Positions 35,791-44,081 of a stretch of 64,000 nt of DNA are shown here, in pieces (within the stretch, counting starts at the first letter, position 1; each line of letters opens with the position of its first letter). Position numbers and translations under genes: made by a program. Origin of the DNA: Candidatus Poribacteria bacterium (GTDB taxonomy: Bacteria > Poribacteria > WGA-4E > PCPOR2b); NCBI GenBank assembly GCA_003635265.1, contig PYIZ01000046.1, positions 58,584-122,583 of the forward strand. The letters are read 5' to 3'. A model generated the notes under the pieces. That model saw only the letters and a program-made list of their open reading frames with translations, made no database searches and was not told the DNA's origin.

Positions 35791-36912
35791 ATGGATTTTA
35801 ACGAAATCAAATTTCAGGACGCAAAAACACAAACCTACCTCGGCAGCCCGAGCATCCTCCGACTCGCGGACGGGACACTGCTCGCAACGCACGACTATTT
35901 CGGGAAAGGCTGCCCCCTAAACCACGAAAACGAGGAACACCTGACCAGTGTCTACCGTTCAGAGGACAACGGAGAAACTTGGAGCAACGTCACCCATATC
36001 GCCAATGCGTTCTGGAGTTCGCTCTTTATCCACAACGGCAGCATCTACCTGATCGGCACATCGCAGCAATACGGCTCAATTGTGATCCGACGCAGCTGTG
36101 ACGGTGGGTATACGTGGACCCACCCCAAAGACGAGAAATCCGGCTTGCTGTTTAGGGGCGGTCCGTTCCGTGAACCTCCCAATTACCACTGCGCCCCCGT
36201 GCCAACCCTTCTGAAAAATGGCAGGCTGTATCGGGCGTTCGAGGATTGCGATCCATGTATCTGGGGCATCGGTTTCCAATCGCTCGTAGTCTCCGTCGAC
36301 GTAGATGCGGATCTCTTAGACGCTGCGAACTGGACGATGAGCAATAAACTTCCCTTCGATCCAGCATGGGGTCCAGAGGACTGGGGAGAATTGGAGCGTC
36401 CGGGCTGGCTGGAAGGCAATACAGTGGAGACAAAGGACGGCAAAGTCTGGAACATCCTCCGCTTGAATTCGCTCCCACTGTGGGACAAGGCGGCGATCGT
36501 TAAAGTTCACGACAACGGCAAGACCATCACATTCGATCCAGAGACGGGATTCATCGACTTTCCCGGCGGAATGACGAAGTTCACCATCCGTTTTGACCCG
36601 GAGACTGGGCTTTACCTAACCCTTAGCAACAACAATCCGAATCCAAGTCAACCCTCGCGGCGCACCGTGCTGTCGTTGCACACCTCCCAAGACCTTCTCC
36701 GTTGGGAGCATAAACTCACGCTGCTCGAGGACGATCAGGGCTTACCTTATGAGCAATCCGTCCAGTTAACAGGTTTCCAATATGTGGATTGGCAGTTCGA
36801 CGGGGACGCCATCACCTATATCGCGCGCACCGCCTACGACGGCGCACATAACTACCACGACGCCAACCGGATCACATTCCATCAAATCCCCAACTTTCGG
36901 CGCTTGCTGTAG
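35791..36912 (+). CDS. BNR-repeat sialidase-like glycosidase
   Basis: A 373-residue beta-propeller protein. Two clear Asp-boxes, S-E-D-N-G-E-T-W at 57-64 and S-C-D-G-G-Y-T-W at 102-109. An N-terminal strand Y-L-G-S-P-S-I-L-R-L-A-D-G-T-L resembles the first arginine-bearing blade of exo-alpha-sialidases, and later Arg/Glu-rich blades fit. No signal peptide, so it may act on internalised oligosaccharides. The stop codon TAG is part of the GTAG foot of a REP-like element, so the original end may have been a little farther on. Confidence 0.75.
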   Translation: MDFNEIKFQDAKTQTYLGSPSILRLADGTLLATHDYFGKGCPLNHENEEHLTSVYRSEDNGETWSNVTHIANAFWSSLFIHNGSIYLIGTSQQYGSIVIRRSCDGGYTWTHPKDEKSGLLFRGGPFREPPNYHCAPVPTLLKNGRLYRAFEDCDPCIWGIGFQSLVVSVDVDADLLDAANWTMSNKLPFDPAWGPEDWGELERPGWLEGNTVETKDGKVWNILRLNSLPLWDKAAIVKVHDNGKTITFDPETGFIDFPGGMTKFTIRFDPETGLYLTLSNNNPNPSQPSRRTVLSLHTSQDLLRWEHKLTLLEDDQGLPYEQSVQLTGFQYVDWQFDGDAITYIARTAYDGAHNYHDANRITFHQIPNFRRLL

Positions 36913-36968
36913 GTTGAGTTGAACGGAAAACGTGAAACCCAACTGTAGGTCGAGATTCATACCTCGAC
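36909..36968. repeat. Two tandem REP-like hairpins overlapping the sialidase-like stop
   Basis: First unit: GTAG 36909-36912, arms GTTGAGTT (36913-36920) and AACCCAAC (36936-36943) with one mismatch. Second unit: GTAG 36945-36948, arms GTCGAG (36949-36954) and CTCGAC (36963-36968). Stems echo the GTTGGG and GTCGAG words of the 12950 cluster. Confidence 0.65.
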
Positions 36969-37008
36969 GCCCAAATGTCTGTAAACACAAACCGACTTCC
37001 AAATCCGC

Positions 37009-37959
37009 CTACCATACAAACACCGTCCCCAACAGTTCAGTGGGGTTATCCCGCAGTGTGTCATAAATTCGTTTGGCGTCACTTACTGGGACAACATCAC
37101 GGATTAGGGGCGCAATCTTCACCAACCCCCGATCAACCAGACGACACAGATTCTCCAAATCATCGCGATCAAAGTGGCTGTTCTGCTTCAACTGAATCTC
37201 CTGCCCCTGACCGAGGTTAAAGGTATACGTCACCTTGCCCCGTCCGGCGATGAATATCACCCTGCCCCGTCGGCGCACAGCGCTGATCATTTGGTCTTCC
37301 ATGCCGGGCACACCCGCAAAGTCAATGACTGCGTCGAACGTCCCGTCCACGACCCCTTTTTCCCAGCCATCACCTGAAACATCTAGCACAGTTTCAGCCG
37401 CACCAATTTCCTTCGCAAGTTCCAGACGGTTGGGATTGATATCACAAAGCGTAGCACGCGCACCCATAACGGCCGCGATTTGTGCAGCAACCTGACCGAT
37501 GATGCCAGCCCCCACGATCAATACCCGCTCACCCATTTTCAATTCGGTGTTACGGCAGGTACGCATCGCAACACTGGTCATCCCAAAAAGCGCAGCCTCT
37601 GTGCGGTCAATCGAGTCGGGCAGCTTAATGAGTAGATCATCTTCTGCCATCACGATGTACTCCGAATGAGCGGCACTCATATACAGCACATCTCCGACCT
37701 GCAGCCCGCTAACATCAGGACCTACCTCAATCACCCGCCCCACGTTTTGGTAACCCCCTCCACTGGTGGGCAGCTGTTCATCTTGGGGAGCGTAGTTTCC
37801 GCCAATTAGTTGATTCCGTTCCGTACCATTTGTTATCCCCGAATAGATCGTCTCGGTTTTGACCTCGTTGCCGGTTGGTCCTTCCGGTTTGGGCGCATCA
37901 TGGATGAGCACTTTCTGCCGCCGCTTATCAGGTAAGCCTTGAATACTGAACGTGCGCAT
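37009..37959 (-). CDS. Medium-chain zinc-binding-type alcohol/polyol dehydrogenase
   Basis: A 316-residue MDR enzyme. GroES-like N-terminal half with T-I-Y-S-G-I-T-N-G-T-E-R, where the usual catalytic Cys-Gly-x-D is replaced by Ser-Gly-Ile. G-R-V-I-E-V-G-P-D-V and the Rossmann motif V-L-I-V-G-A-G-I-I-G-Q-V-A-A-Q (about 154-168) are intact. The structural zinc cysteines are missing. Such non-zinc MDRs occur among oxidoreductases of sugars and of bacteriochlorophyll-type substrates. Convergent with the sialidase-like gene. Confidence 0.85.
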   Translation of the reverse strand: MRTFSIQGLPDKRRQKVLIHDAPKPEGPTGNEVKTETIYSGITNGTERNQLIGGNYAPQDEQLPTSGGGYQNVGRVIEVGPDVSGLQVGDVLYMSAAHSEYIVMAEDDLLIKLPDSIDRTEAALFGMTSVAMRTCRNTELKMGERVLIVGAGIIGQVAAQIAAVMGARATLCDINPNRLELAKEIGAAETVLDVSGDGWEKGVVDGTFDAVIDFAGVPGMEDQMISAVRRRGRVIFIAGRGKVTYTFNLGQGQEIQLKQNSHFDRDDLENLCRLVDRGLVKIAPLIRDVVPVSDAKRIYDTLRDNPTELLGTVFVW

Positions 37960-37972
37960 TAACTTTCTCCCC

Positions 37973-38605
37973 CTATATCCTTCCCGCGAGCCACTGAATT
38001 CCCTGCGAAATCACTGTACGGAAATTTGGGTCAGAGAAAACCTGATCGTCGTGCCCCGACTGACAGCAGAACACACGCGCGTTCTTGTACTGTCGAGTCC
38101 ATGCCAACGTTTTCATGCTATCGGGGTGATTGGTAGTCAACAATAGCTCACTGTCCTCGCCCGGATCTGCCATGATATAGATCTCATCCACCATCTCCCA
38201 CGGGTTCAATCCCTGGGTAGTCGGGTGCTGCGGATCCACAATGTCAACATGCACGGTTTCGTCAATCTGCACACCGAAACTCCGATCCTGAATGCCGCAT
38301 AGATCTGACCACAACTGCCATTCTGGAAATGCAAGGATGGCATGGTGCAGCACCAAGATGCCTGTCCCATCTTCGCCTAATTGTTCAATGGTTTCCCTGA
38401 TTCTCCCCTCGTTGGGTGTCACCCGATGAAAGTTATAGAATACAAGGGCATCATACTGCTCTCGGACCTTGCCGGCATCCGCCGCAAAGTTCTCCAAATC
38501 TTGCAGGTAGAAATCTATTTCGGAAATACTCCTGAACAATCCGTGAAATCCCGGCACATCAAAAGCATGTTGCCCGGTAATCACCGCTGTCTTAATCTTA
38601 CTCAT
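37973..38605 (-). CDS. ThuA-like protein
   Basis: A 210-residue protein. ATG 38605 is preceded by a run of G on the minus strand. A-V-I-T-G-Q-H-A-F-D-V, Y-D-A-L-V-F-Y-N, G-T-G-I-L-V-L-H-H-A-I-L-A-F and a late W-T-R-Q-Y-K-N-A-R-V-F-C-C-Q-S-G-H-D match ThuA (trehalose utilisation), a class I amidotransferase-like fold lacking the usual nucleophile. ThuA acts on 3-keto sugars in trehalose or other disaccharide pathways, which suits the neighbouring dehydrogenase genes. Confidence 0.82.
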   Translation of the reverse strand: MSKIKTAVITGQHAFDVPGFHGLFRSISEIDFYLQDLENFAADAGKVREQYDALVFYNFHRVTPNEGRIRETIEQLGEDGTGILVLHHAILAFPEWQLWSDLCGIQDRSFGVQIDETVHVDIVDPQHPTTQGLNPWEMVDEIYIMADPGEDSELLLTTNHPDSMKTLAWTRQYKNARVFCCQSGHDDQVFSDPNFRTVISQGIQWLAGRI

Positions 38606-38635
38606 AATCCCCCCAATTACAAACAATTACACAAG

Positions 38636-39625
38636 TCAAGTCGGCAATTTCGCACCAACATAAATCAGATCGTGCCGGTTATAGTCAAAAGCGAAGTGGA
38701 CATACTCCTCTGCCGCATCCACAAAACCATCGGGATACTGAAGCTGCCCCGGAAAATCAATCAGCGTCCGCCTGTACGGCCATGTGTTCATATCATCATC
38801 GGAAACCCACAACGCTAACGGATTCCGGACGCCGGGATTCGGATTCGGGTTATGGATCAGAACAATTCGCCCAGTGCTGAGACGGTGCAGCCGAAACTTT
38901 GTGCCGGGGTTCGGGATGTCGGTAGTTACCGGTGACGACCACGTCCGTCCCCAATCTGTAGACTCGCTGCGTTTTAGATAACCGGTGCGATCCGCGCGGA
39001 TGAGTATCACCAATCGACCATCGCGCAATTCGACGAGGTTATTCTCCGCCCACCCGGCAGTAGGATCGGTCTCGGCAGATTTCTCCCATGTCTGTCCCTT
39101 ATCGCCACTAATTAACACACCGTTGACCGCACTATTGAACGATCCATCCGCCAACGGAGAGGGAACCGGATCAGCCACCGTATCGTAGCTCTGAAACGGT
39201 AGAAACCACTCACCCCAACTGCAGATATAGAGATTACGTATGAAAGTCCTCCTCGGCAGCAGCATGGAAGGCACTGGTTCCCCCCATGTTTCGCCACTAT
39301 CCTCACTGGTTAGGACGAAGACTTGCCAATCCTCGAACCGGCCGAGATGACTCTCACCGAGGATGCGAATCTTGTCGCCATGGACAATGACCTCAGAGAG
39401 CAGACAAGCGCGGTCATCGAAACGGAGGACAGTTTCTGGTGCGCTCCAAGTCTCTCCCTGATCCGTCGATCGACACATCACTATGTGATTTTCTATCTCC
39501 GGCTCATGTGTGCCCCCGGTCATGAAGATGATTCCCCAGTCGCCATTAGGAAGTTGACGCAACGCCTGATCGCAAACGCAGTGATTCGGTGGCGATCCCT
39601 TGTACATATGCACACGTCGATTCAT
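38636..39625 (-). CDS. BNR-repeat sialidase/neuraminidase-like protein
   Basis: A 329-residue beta-propeller with four Asp-boxes: S-T-D-Q-G-E-T-W (53-60), S-E-D-S-G-E-T-W (107-114), S-G-D-K-G-Q-T-W (173-180) and S-T-D-W-G-R-T-W (222-229). A further strand, R-L-H-R-L-S-T-G-R-I-V-L-I, fits the propeller. No signal peptide. More regular than the 35791 protein and not closely similar to it outside the boxes. Probably acts on sialic acid or a related glycan, or is a rhamnogalacturonan or arabinanase-like propeller; the substrate is not resolvable. Confidence 0.82.
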   Translation of the reverse strand: MNRRVHMYKGSPPNHCVCDQALRQLPNGDWGIIFMTGGTHEPEIENHIVMCRSTDQGETWSAPETVLRFDDRACLLSEVIVHGDKIRILGESHLGRFEDWQVFVLTSEDSGETWGEPVPSMLLPRRTFIRNLYICSWGEWFLPFQSYDTVADPVPSPLADGSFNSAVNGVLISGDKGQTWEKSAETDPTAGWAENNLVELRDGRLVILIRADRTGYLKRSESTDWGRTWSSPVTTDIPNPGTKFRLHRLSTGRIVLIHNPNPNPGVRNPLALWVSDDDMNTWPYRRTLIDFPGQLQYPDGFVDAAEEYVHFAFDYNRHDLIYVGAKLPT

Positions 39626-39656
39626 GATGTCTATCTCCTACAACTCAAAAACCACA

Positions 39657-41162
39657 TCACAGCAATATATTTTTAGATCGATAATTCATCAGGACAGTAC
39701 GACGCTGGATATCGCTTCGCCAAGGATAAGCACCGTGCGTTTGCGCCCCCGCTAAAAATATGAGCACATCCCCCGCCTTCATCGACACATGCTGGACCAA
39801 ACCCATAGGCTCATCGCAAGATTGGACGCCCGGCGGCATAGGATATCGCGCCTTGTGGCTCCCCGGCACACAAACAAACCCACCGTCCGCTTCAGTGACA
39901 TCCCGCAACTGCCATCCCACATTCACTGAGTCGCAGTAAGCCCGACCGTTCTGCAAGAGGTAGCCGTTGCCCGGCCTCGCAGGATCGCTGCCACTGTGTA
40001 AAGCATGCCCGGCAGTTCCCTTTACCGAGCATATCGCCGTGGCATTGCCGCACCGGAACCCACTTCCCACCATCCAGTTTACTCGATGTATCACTGCTGG
40101 ATGCGCAATCATCTCACGGAACGGATCGCAATACGGCTTTGGCAGTTCAAACAACCCGCCGAGATCAGGTCTTCCCGTCCCCGCAAGCGTCTTTGACCCC
40201 TTGTCAGGGGCTGCACCCACGACAATCCGATCCGCAAACTTGTCGATCGCTTCGTTTGCCGCTTCGAGCCACGCCGTATCCATCACATTCCGAATCAGAA
40301 GGTGTCCGCACAGATCCCAGAAGTAGAACTCCTTTTCGTCAATCACCGAGTCCGGATCACGGATATAGATTGACGGGTGAAATATTTCGGACGACTCGTC
40401 AATCCAACTGGTCTCCCCATCCGACCGCACTACAGCGGGAAAGGAGGCATTATCGGATTCCTGCCCCTGCATCACAGCCCGTTGCACCGGAGTCAACTCC
40501 GCCAGCCACTCAGGAGGCGGCTCCTCCTCACAGGTCGCATCAGGGCGGATTGAAGCCGGCGCATTCTTACCGATGTATCCGCATGCAACTAGTCGCTGTG
40601 GACCGTTCCCCTTCCACGGTCTTAATCCGTGCAGTGTGGTCTCCGCGCAAAGCAGCAAGTCCCCCGCTTGAAGGGACGGTTGAACGGTCAACTCCATATC
40701 GTCCGCACCGGTCAGCACGTCCTTTGGTGTTTCGACATAGTTCTTATGACTCGCTGGAATCAGCACAAATCCACCATCACCCTCGTTTACGTCCGCAAGT
40801 GCCCAGATCGCAAGCACCCCCTGACAGAACCGGACATCGTTCTGATGATTGTAAGCGCGTGCCCAATCCCGCGGCTCGTTGCCACCGACCAGCGGAGCGC
40901 CTACATCTTCCTCAGCATCTCCAATGAGATGCGGTTCCCGGTCAAGTCGGAATTCCTCCCCACAAATCTGGTTCAGATACCATTCCAACACAGGATGGTC
41001 GCGCAGTTTTGCCAAAGAGTCTGAAAGTGGAGAAGTACCTTTCTGATCGAGATCGCTATTACACGCCTCGATCTCCTCTTGTGTCAAGACATCTGGAACA
41101 ATTAGATACCCAGCAACATCGAAGCAATAGTTCTCCTCATTGCTCATCTGCTCTCGGTCCAT
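39657..41162 (-). CDS. Double phytanoyl-CoA dioxygenase (PhyH) domain protein
   Basis: A 501-residue Fe(II)/2-oxoglutarate oxygenase-family protein with two PhyH-like halves. Each half has G-Y-L-I-V-P or G-H-L-L-I-R near its start, a D-V-N-E-G-D-G-G-F or D-V-T-E-A-D-G-G-F strand, P-A-S-H-K or P-G-S-H-K, and a distal metal His (T-L-H-G-L-R-P-W; Q-T-H-G-A-Y-P-W). The proximal H-x-D is uncertain: N-H-Q-N-D in the first half, L-H-S-G-S-D in the second. Start ATG 41162 follows GAGGGGG. Single-domain PhyH proteins of about 270 residues are usual, so this is an internal duplication or fusion. Confidence 0.88.
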   Translation of the reverse strand: MDREQMSNEENYCFDVAGYLIVPDVLTQEEIEACNSDLDQKGTSPLSDSLAKLRDHPVLEWYLNQICGEEFRLDREPHLIGDAEEDVGAPLVGGNEPRDWARAYNHQNDVRFCQGVLAIWALADVNEGDGGFVLIPASHKNYVETPKDVLTGADDMELTVQPSLQAGDLLLCAETTLHGLRPWKGNGPQRLVACGYIGKNAPASIRPDATCEEEPPPEWLAELTPVQRAVMQGQESDNASFPAVVRSDGETSWIDESSEIFHPSIYIRDPDSVIDEKEFYFWDLCGHLLIRNVMDTAWLEAANEAIDKFADRIVVGAAPDKGSKTLAGTGRPDLGGLFELPKPYCDPFREMIAHPAVIHRVNWMVGSGFRCGNATAICSVKGTAGHALHSGSDPARPGNGYLLQNGRAYCDSVNVGWQLRDVTEADGGFVCVPGSHKARYPMPPGVQSCDEPMGLVQHVSMKAGDVLIFLAGAQTHGAYPWRSDIQRRTVLMNYRSKNILL

Positions 41163-41197
41163 CACTACCCCCTCAGTGGCTTGTCACTATCTTTTTT

Positions 41198-41239
41198 GCC
41201 CATTACGCCTCGCGTTTCACGCATCACACCTCACGCCAA
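41198..41239. repeat. Degenerate ACG/TTTCACGCATCACG-type repeat
   Basis: Words such as CGTTTCACGCATCAC recur here and at about 7772-7805, 18300-18352, 33936-33960 and 43405-43425. They contain CACG/CGTG units and are not perfect palindromes. Overlaps the end of the PLP enzyme gene by a few bases. Confidence 0.4.
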
Positions 41240-42316
41240 CACTTCGACCAACCGCTCGGCGATCGCTTTCTCCTCGCCCGGCAGCAGCGTCATCGGATTG
41301 AACACCACAGTGTCATTACCACCACCGTTTACGATGGAGGGCGTTCCCGCTCTCAACTCGCTGTTCACCTGTTCTGCTGTCTTCCCAACCGAATCGTCAA
41401 GGGTGATTTGCACCGATGGATGCTGCTTGGCATCAACCACTTCTGCCTGAACTCCATCAATCGACTCAGCGGCTTGGGCGATATGTTCCATCTGCGCACG
41501 CCATTCGGCATACTCTTCTTTTTCGTCCTTTGCAAGGAAGATTTCAACGGCTGTGAGTAGCCCCATAACCTCCTCTTTGCCGACCTTCATGCCGCGCCCA
41601 ATCGCGCTGTGCGGGTTAGAGTTGTACCGTGCTGCTTCCACAAACTCCTTCTTCCCAATCACCAATCCTGAATTTTGGGGGCCACGCATCCCTTTTCCGC
41701 CGCTGAAATTCACCAACGATGCACCCAAACCAGCAATTTCTGTCAGGTTCGATCGGGGCGGCAGCTGTGCTGCGGCATCGACCACCACAGGCACACCGCG
41801 CGCTGTGGCTTCAGGAATAATCTCTGCAAGCTGCTCCTTCGGCTGCGCACCAAAGAAGAAAACAATTGCCGCGGTATTCGGACCAATTGCATCTATCATA
41901 TCCGCTGCCGTAACTGCTTCGCGGGTGCCGACCTTAACTAACGTTCCACCGACCGCTTCAATACCCTGATGGATGTAAAAGTGCGAATCAACAAGGCTGA
42001 TAATAAACTCGTTTTTTGCACCGCTCGTGTCAGGCAGCTTGTGAACGCGATCCATATCTGTGCCGGTCAGACACGCGGCGGCAGAGACCTGTACGCCACT
42101 CGCAGCACCACAAGAAACGAACGCAGCTTCAACCCCGATCATCTCTGCCAATTTGTCGCCAACCCGCTCATGAAGTTCATTGAGATGGATGAACGAAGTT
42201 GCCGCCTCACGCATGGACTCGACCACTTCCGTCGGCATGATGCTGCCACCCAACGTCGTGATGGTCCCACTTGCGTTAATGAAAGGTTTGATACCTATAT
42301 CTTGATATGTTAGCAT
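41231..42316 (-). CDS. SelA/DgaE-like PLP-dependent enzyme
   Basis: A 361-residue PLP enzyme of the SelA-like family. I-N-A-S-G-T-I-T-T-L-G-G-S (13-25) is the shared N-terminal motif (N-A-x-G-x-x-x-T-L). V-V-V-D-A-A-A-Q-L-P-P (about 176) is the cofactor Asp strand, and the Schiff-base Lys lies in F-S-G-G-K-G-M-R-G-P-Q-N-S-G (about 207-220). True SelA is about 460 residues with an extra N-terminal domain, so this shorter form fits D-glucosaminate-6-phosphate ammonia-lyase or related sugar-acid enzymes better. Its presence about 7.5 kb from the SelW-like gene may be chance. Confidence 0.83.
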   Translation of the reverse strand: MLTYQDIGIKPFINASGTITTLGGSIMPTEVVESMREAATSFIHLNELHERVGDKLAEMIGVEAAFVSCGAASGVQVSAAACLTGTDMDRVHKLPDTSGAKNEFIISLVDSHFYIHQGIEAVGGTLVKVGTREAVTAADMIDAIGPNTAAIVFFFGAQPKEQLAEIIPEATARGVPVVVDAAAQLPPRSNLTEIAGLGASLVNFSGGKGMRGPQNSGLVIGKKEFVEAARYNSNPHSAIGRGMKVGKEEVMGLLTAVEIFLAKDEKEEYAEWRAQMEHIAQAAESIDGVQAEVVDAKQHPSVQITLDDSVGKTAEQVNSELRAGTPSIVNGGGNDTVVFNPMTLLPGEEKAIAERLVEVLA

Positions 42317-42340
42317 CGGATCCCTCCTGATAAATTTTGG

Positions 42341-43219
42341 CTATAAATATAAATCCAACCAATTTTTCGCATGGTTGTTGAAATCGGCACATGATGAATG
42401 CCCCAGATCGGGGTAGATCATCAACGCTTTATGACTGACAATCCGTTCAAACACCGGAACAATCGTGTGGTACGGGCAAACGTCGTCCTTCATTCCGATA
42501 TTGACGAGCATAGGACGGTTTATCATCTCCACTAGATTGAGAGGATCGAAATAGGCAAGCGTTTCAAGAGCGATCTCTTTCTGGTCAGGGTGCTGATTTA
42601 GATATTCACCCAACTCGACATACGGATTTGTTTTCACCTCAATCGCAAGCGGATAGTTACACAAAAATGGCTCCTCGGCGACCCCAGCTTTAATCCTCCC
42701 ATCTAGAGAACTCGTTGCAAGCGTCAATCCACCGCCCTGACTCCGGCTCCACATCCCGATCCGGTCCGGGTCAACTTCGGGACGACTCGCCAAGAAATCG
42801 ATCCCCCGCACGCAATCCATATACGCCCCACGATAAAAATACCTATCCCGATCGGTAATGTGATAGGTGAGGTACGTCCCTGATTCGATCTGCCACTCCG
42901 CCTTGCTCTCCCCTTGGCTCCGTGGAAACAGCGTGAGGACAGCATACCCTTGAAGCACAATATGTGTTGGGATCTGCTTGCTCCCACTATAGCCGGGAAC
43001 AGCCAGAATAGCGGAGCACTTCCCCCGCGGATTATCCTTCGGCACAGAATACCAACCCCGCAGCTTGATTCTGCCAAAACTAGTCAGCGTCACGTTATAG
43101 GTGTCGAACTCTCTACCACTCAACTCCGGTGCAGGTGAAAGTTCAGGATCCATCGGAATCTCATCGAGTGCGGCGCGTGTCCCTTCCCAAAACTCCCGAC
43201 TGTCATCTGGTGAATACAT
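42341..43219 (-). CDS. Acetyl xylan esterase (AXE1/CE7)-like alpha/beta hydrolase
   Basis: A 292-residue serine esterase. R-G-W-Y-S-V-P (about 55), nucleophile Ser in S-R-S-Q-G-G-G (about 165-171), acid in G-M-K-D-D-V-C-P (about 253-260) and His in D-L-G-H-S-S-C (about 277-283) complete the triad as in cephalosporin-C deacetylase/AXE1. No signal peptide. Removes acetyl groups from oligosaccharides in the scavenging region. Lies 24 nt upstream of the PLP enzyme on the same strand. Confidence 0.85.
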   Translation of the reverse strand: MYSPDDSREFWEGTRAALDEIPMDPELSPAPELSGREFDTYNVTLTSFGRIKLRGWYSVPKDNPRGKCSAILAVPGYSGSKQIPTHIVLQGYAVLTLFPRSQGESKAEWQIESGTYLTYHITDRDRYFYRGAYMDCVRGIDFLASRPEVDPDRIGMWSRSQGGGLTLATSSLDGRIKAGVAEEPFLCNYPLAIEVKTNPYVELGEYLNQHPDQKEIALETLAYFDPLNLVEMINRPMLVNIGMKDDVCPYHTIVPVFERIVSHKALMIYPDLGHSSCADFNNHAKNWLDLYL

Positions 43220-43349
43220 ACTTGGATACCTCCGTCGAACATGAAGCGATCGCTGAGGATAGGCGATCTATTTCTACCCCTATTCCTTAATTTTTCATCA
43301 TACCGTTTTGCAGACACCCTGTCAACAAAAAAGATAGGACAGATCTCTC

Positions 43350-43375
43350 GTAGGGAACACAGATTCGCGTTCTAC
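43350..43375. repeat. Decayed REP-like hairpin
   Basis: GTAG (43350-43353) then GGAACAC...GCGTTCTAC, an imperfect version of the 28-bp palindrome at 55352-55379. Confidence 0.5.
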
Positions 43376-43482
43376 TTATTCCTTTCGCCATAGCGAATGG
43401 TTGCTTCTTACGCATTACGTTTTACTATTATGCTTCAGATAACAGTTTAGTTCAATTTATCAGAATCATATAACAATCTCTG

Positions 43483-43512
43483 TTGATTTCATTATAGCAT
43501 TCGTGTTATAAT
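43483..43512 (+). promoter_or_regulatory. Promoter of the ferredoxin-yicC-gmk operon
   Basis: TTGATT (43483-43488), 18-nt spacer, TATAAT (43507-43512) with an extended -10 TG one base upstream. An ATTATA/TATAAT inverted repeat spans the spacer. About 100 nt before the ferredoxin ATG. It accounts for the otherwise gene-free 43220-43620. Confidence 0.65.
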
Positions 43513-43620
43513 TATGGCGGATCAATTGTCAGCCTAGAGTTTATCCGCATTGACGGCTGATTTCCGCTACTCATTCCAAATGAAAAGGGTCTCAAATTCA
43601 AAGGAGGGAGCGCGTTTTTA

Positions 43621-44079
43621 ATGGCTTACTACATAACAGAAGAATGTGTCGGTTGCATGGCATGTCTGACAAATTGCCCCGTTGATGCCATCACCGGCGA
43701 CCGCAAAATGCTTCATATCATCGACCCGGATATCTGTATCGATTGTAGTGCGTGCGGTATGGTCTGTCCGGTCGAAGCCATCCATGATCAGAATGGAGAT
43801 GTCGCCAAATTTATTAAACGTCCCAAAGATCGCCCTATCGCCGTTATCTACGAGGAACTCTGCTCTGGGTGTGATTTCTGCGTCCACATCTGTCCGTGGG
43901 ATTGCCTAGAGCTAAAAGATCCAGCGACCGGCGAGCATGCCGAGAGTTTCTTCGGTATCTGCGAACTTGTGAAACCAAGGGATTGTGTCGGCTGCAAACT
44001 CTGTGAAGAGGTTTGTATCAAAGATGCAATTCGGGTTGAATCTCCAATCTTAGTTGAATGGCAAGAAGCGGCGGATTAA
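43621..44079 (+). CDS. Ferredoxin-type protein with four 4Fe-4S cysteine motifs
   Basis: A 152-residue electron carrier. Four C-x2-C-x2-C-x3-C motifs: Cys 9-12-15-19, 39-42-45-49, 81-84-87-91 and 122-125-128-132, arranged as two pairs joined by a short linker. Each pair resembles a 2[4Fe-4S] ferredoxin. AGGAGGG precedes the ATG by about 12 nt. Only 2 nt separate its stop from the yicC ATG, so it is co-translated with RNA-processing and nucleotide genes; the reason is not obvious. The partner oxidoreductase is not in the window. Confidence 0.9.
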   Translation: MAYYITEECVGCMACLTNCPVDAITGDRKMLHIIDPDICIDCSACGMVCPVEAIHDQNGDVAKFIKRPKDRPIAVIYEELCSGCDFCVHICPWDCLELKDPATGEHAESFFGICELVKPRDCVGCKLCEEVCIKDAIRVESPILVEWQEAAD

Positions 44080-44081
44080 TT

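Noticed and set aside
40139..40927. 262-codon plus-strand frame across the PhyH gene
   Set aside because: Pro/Arg/Ser-rich composition typical of antisense shadows; the PhyH motifs lie on the minus strand.
41231..42316. Calling this gene selA
   Set aside because: Length and missing N-terminal domain fit SelA-like sugar-acid enzymes; the symbol would overstate the evidence.
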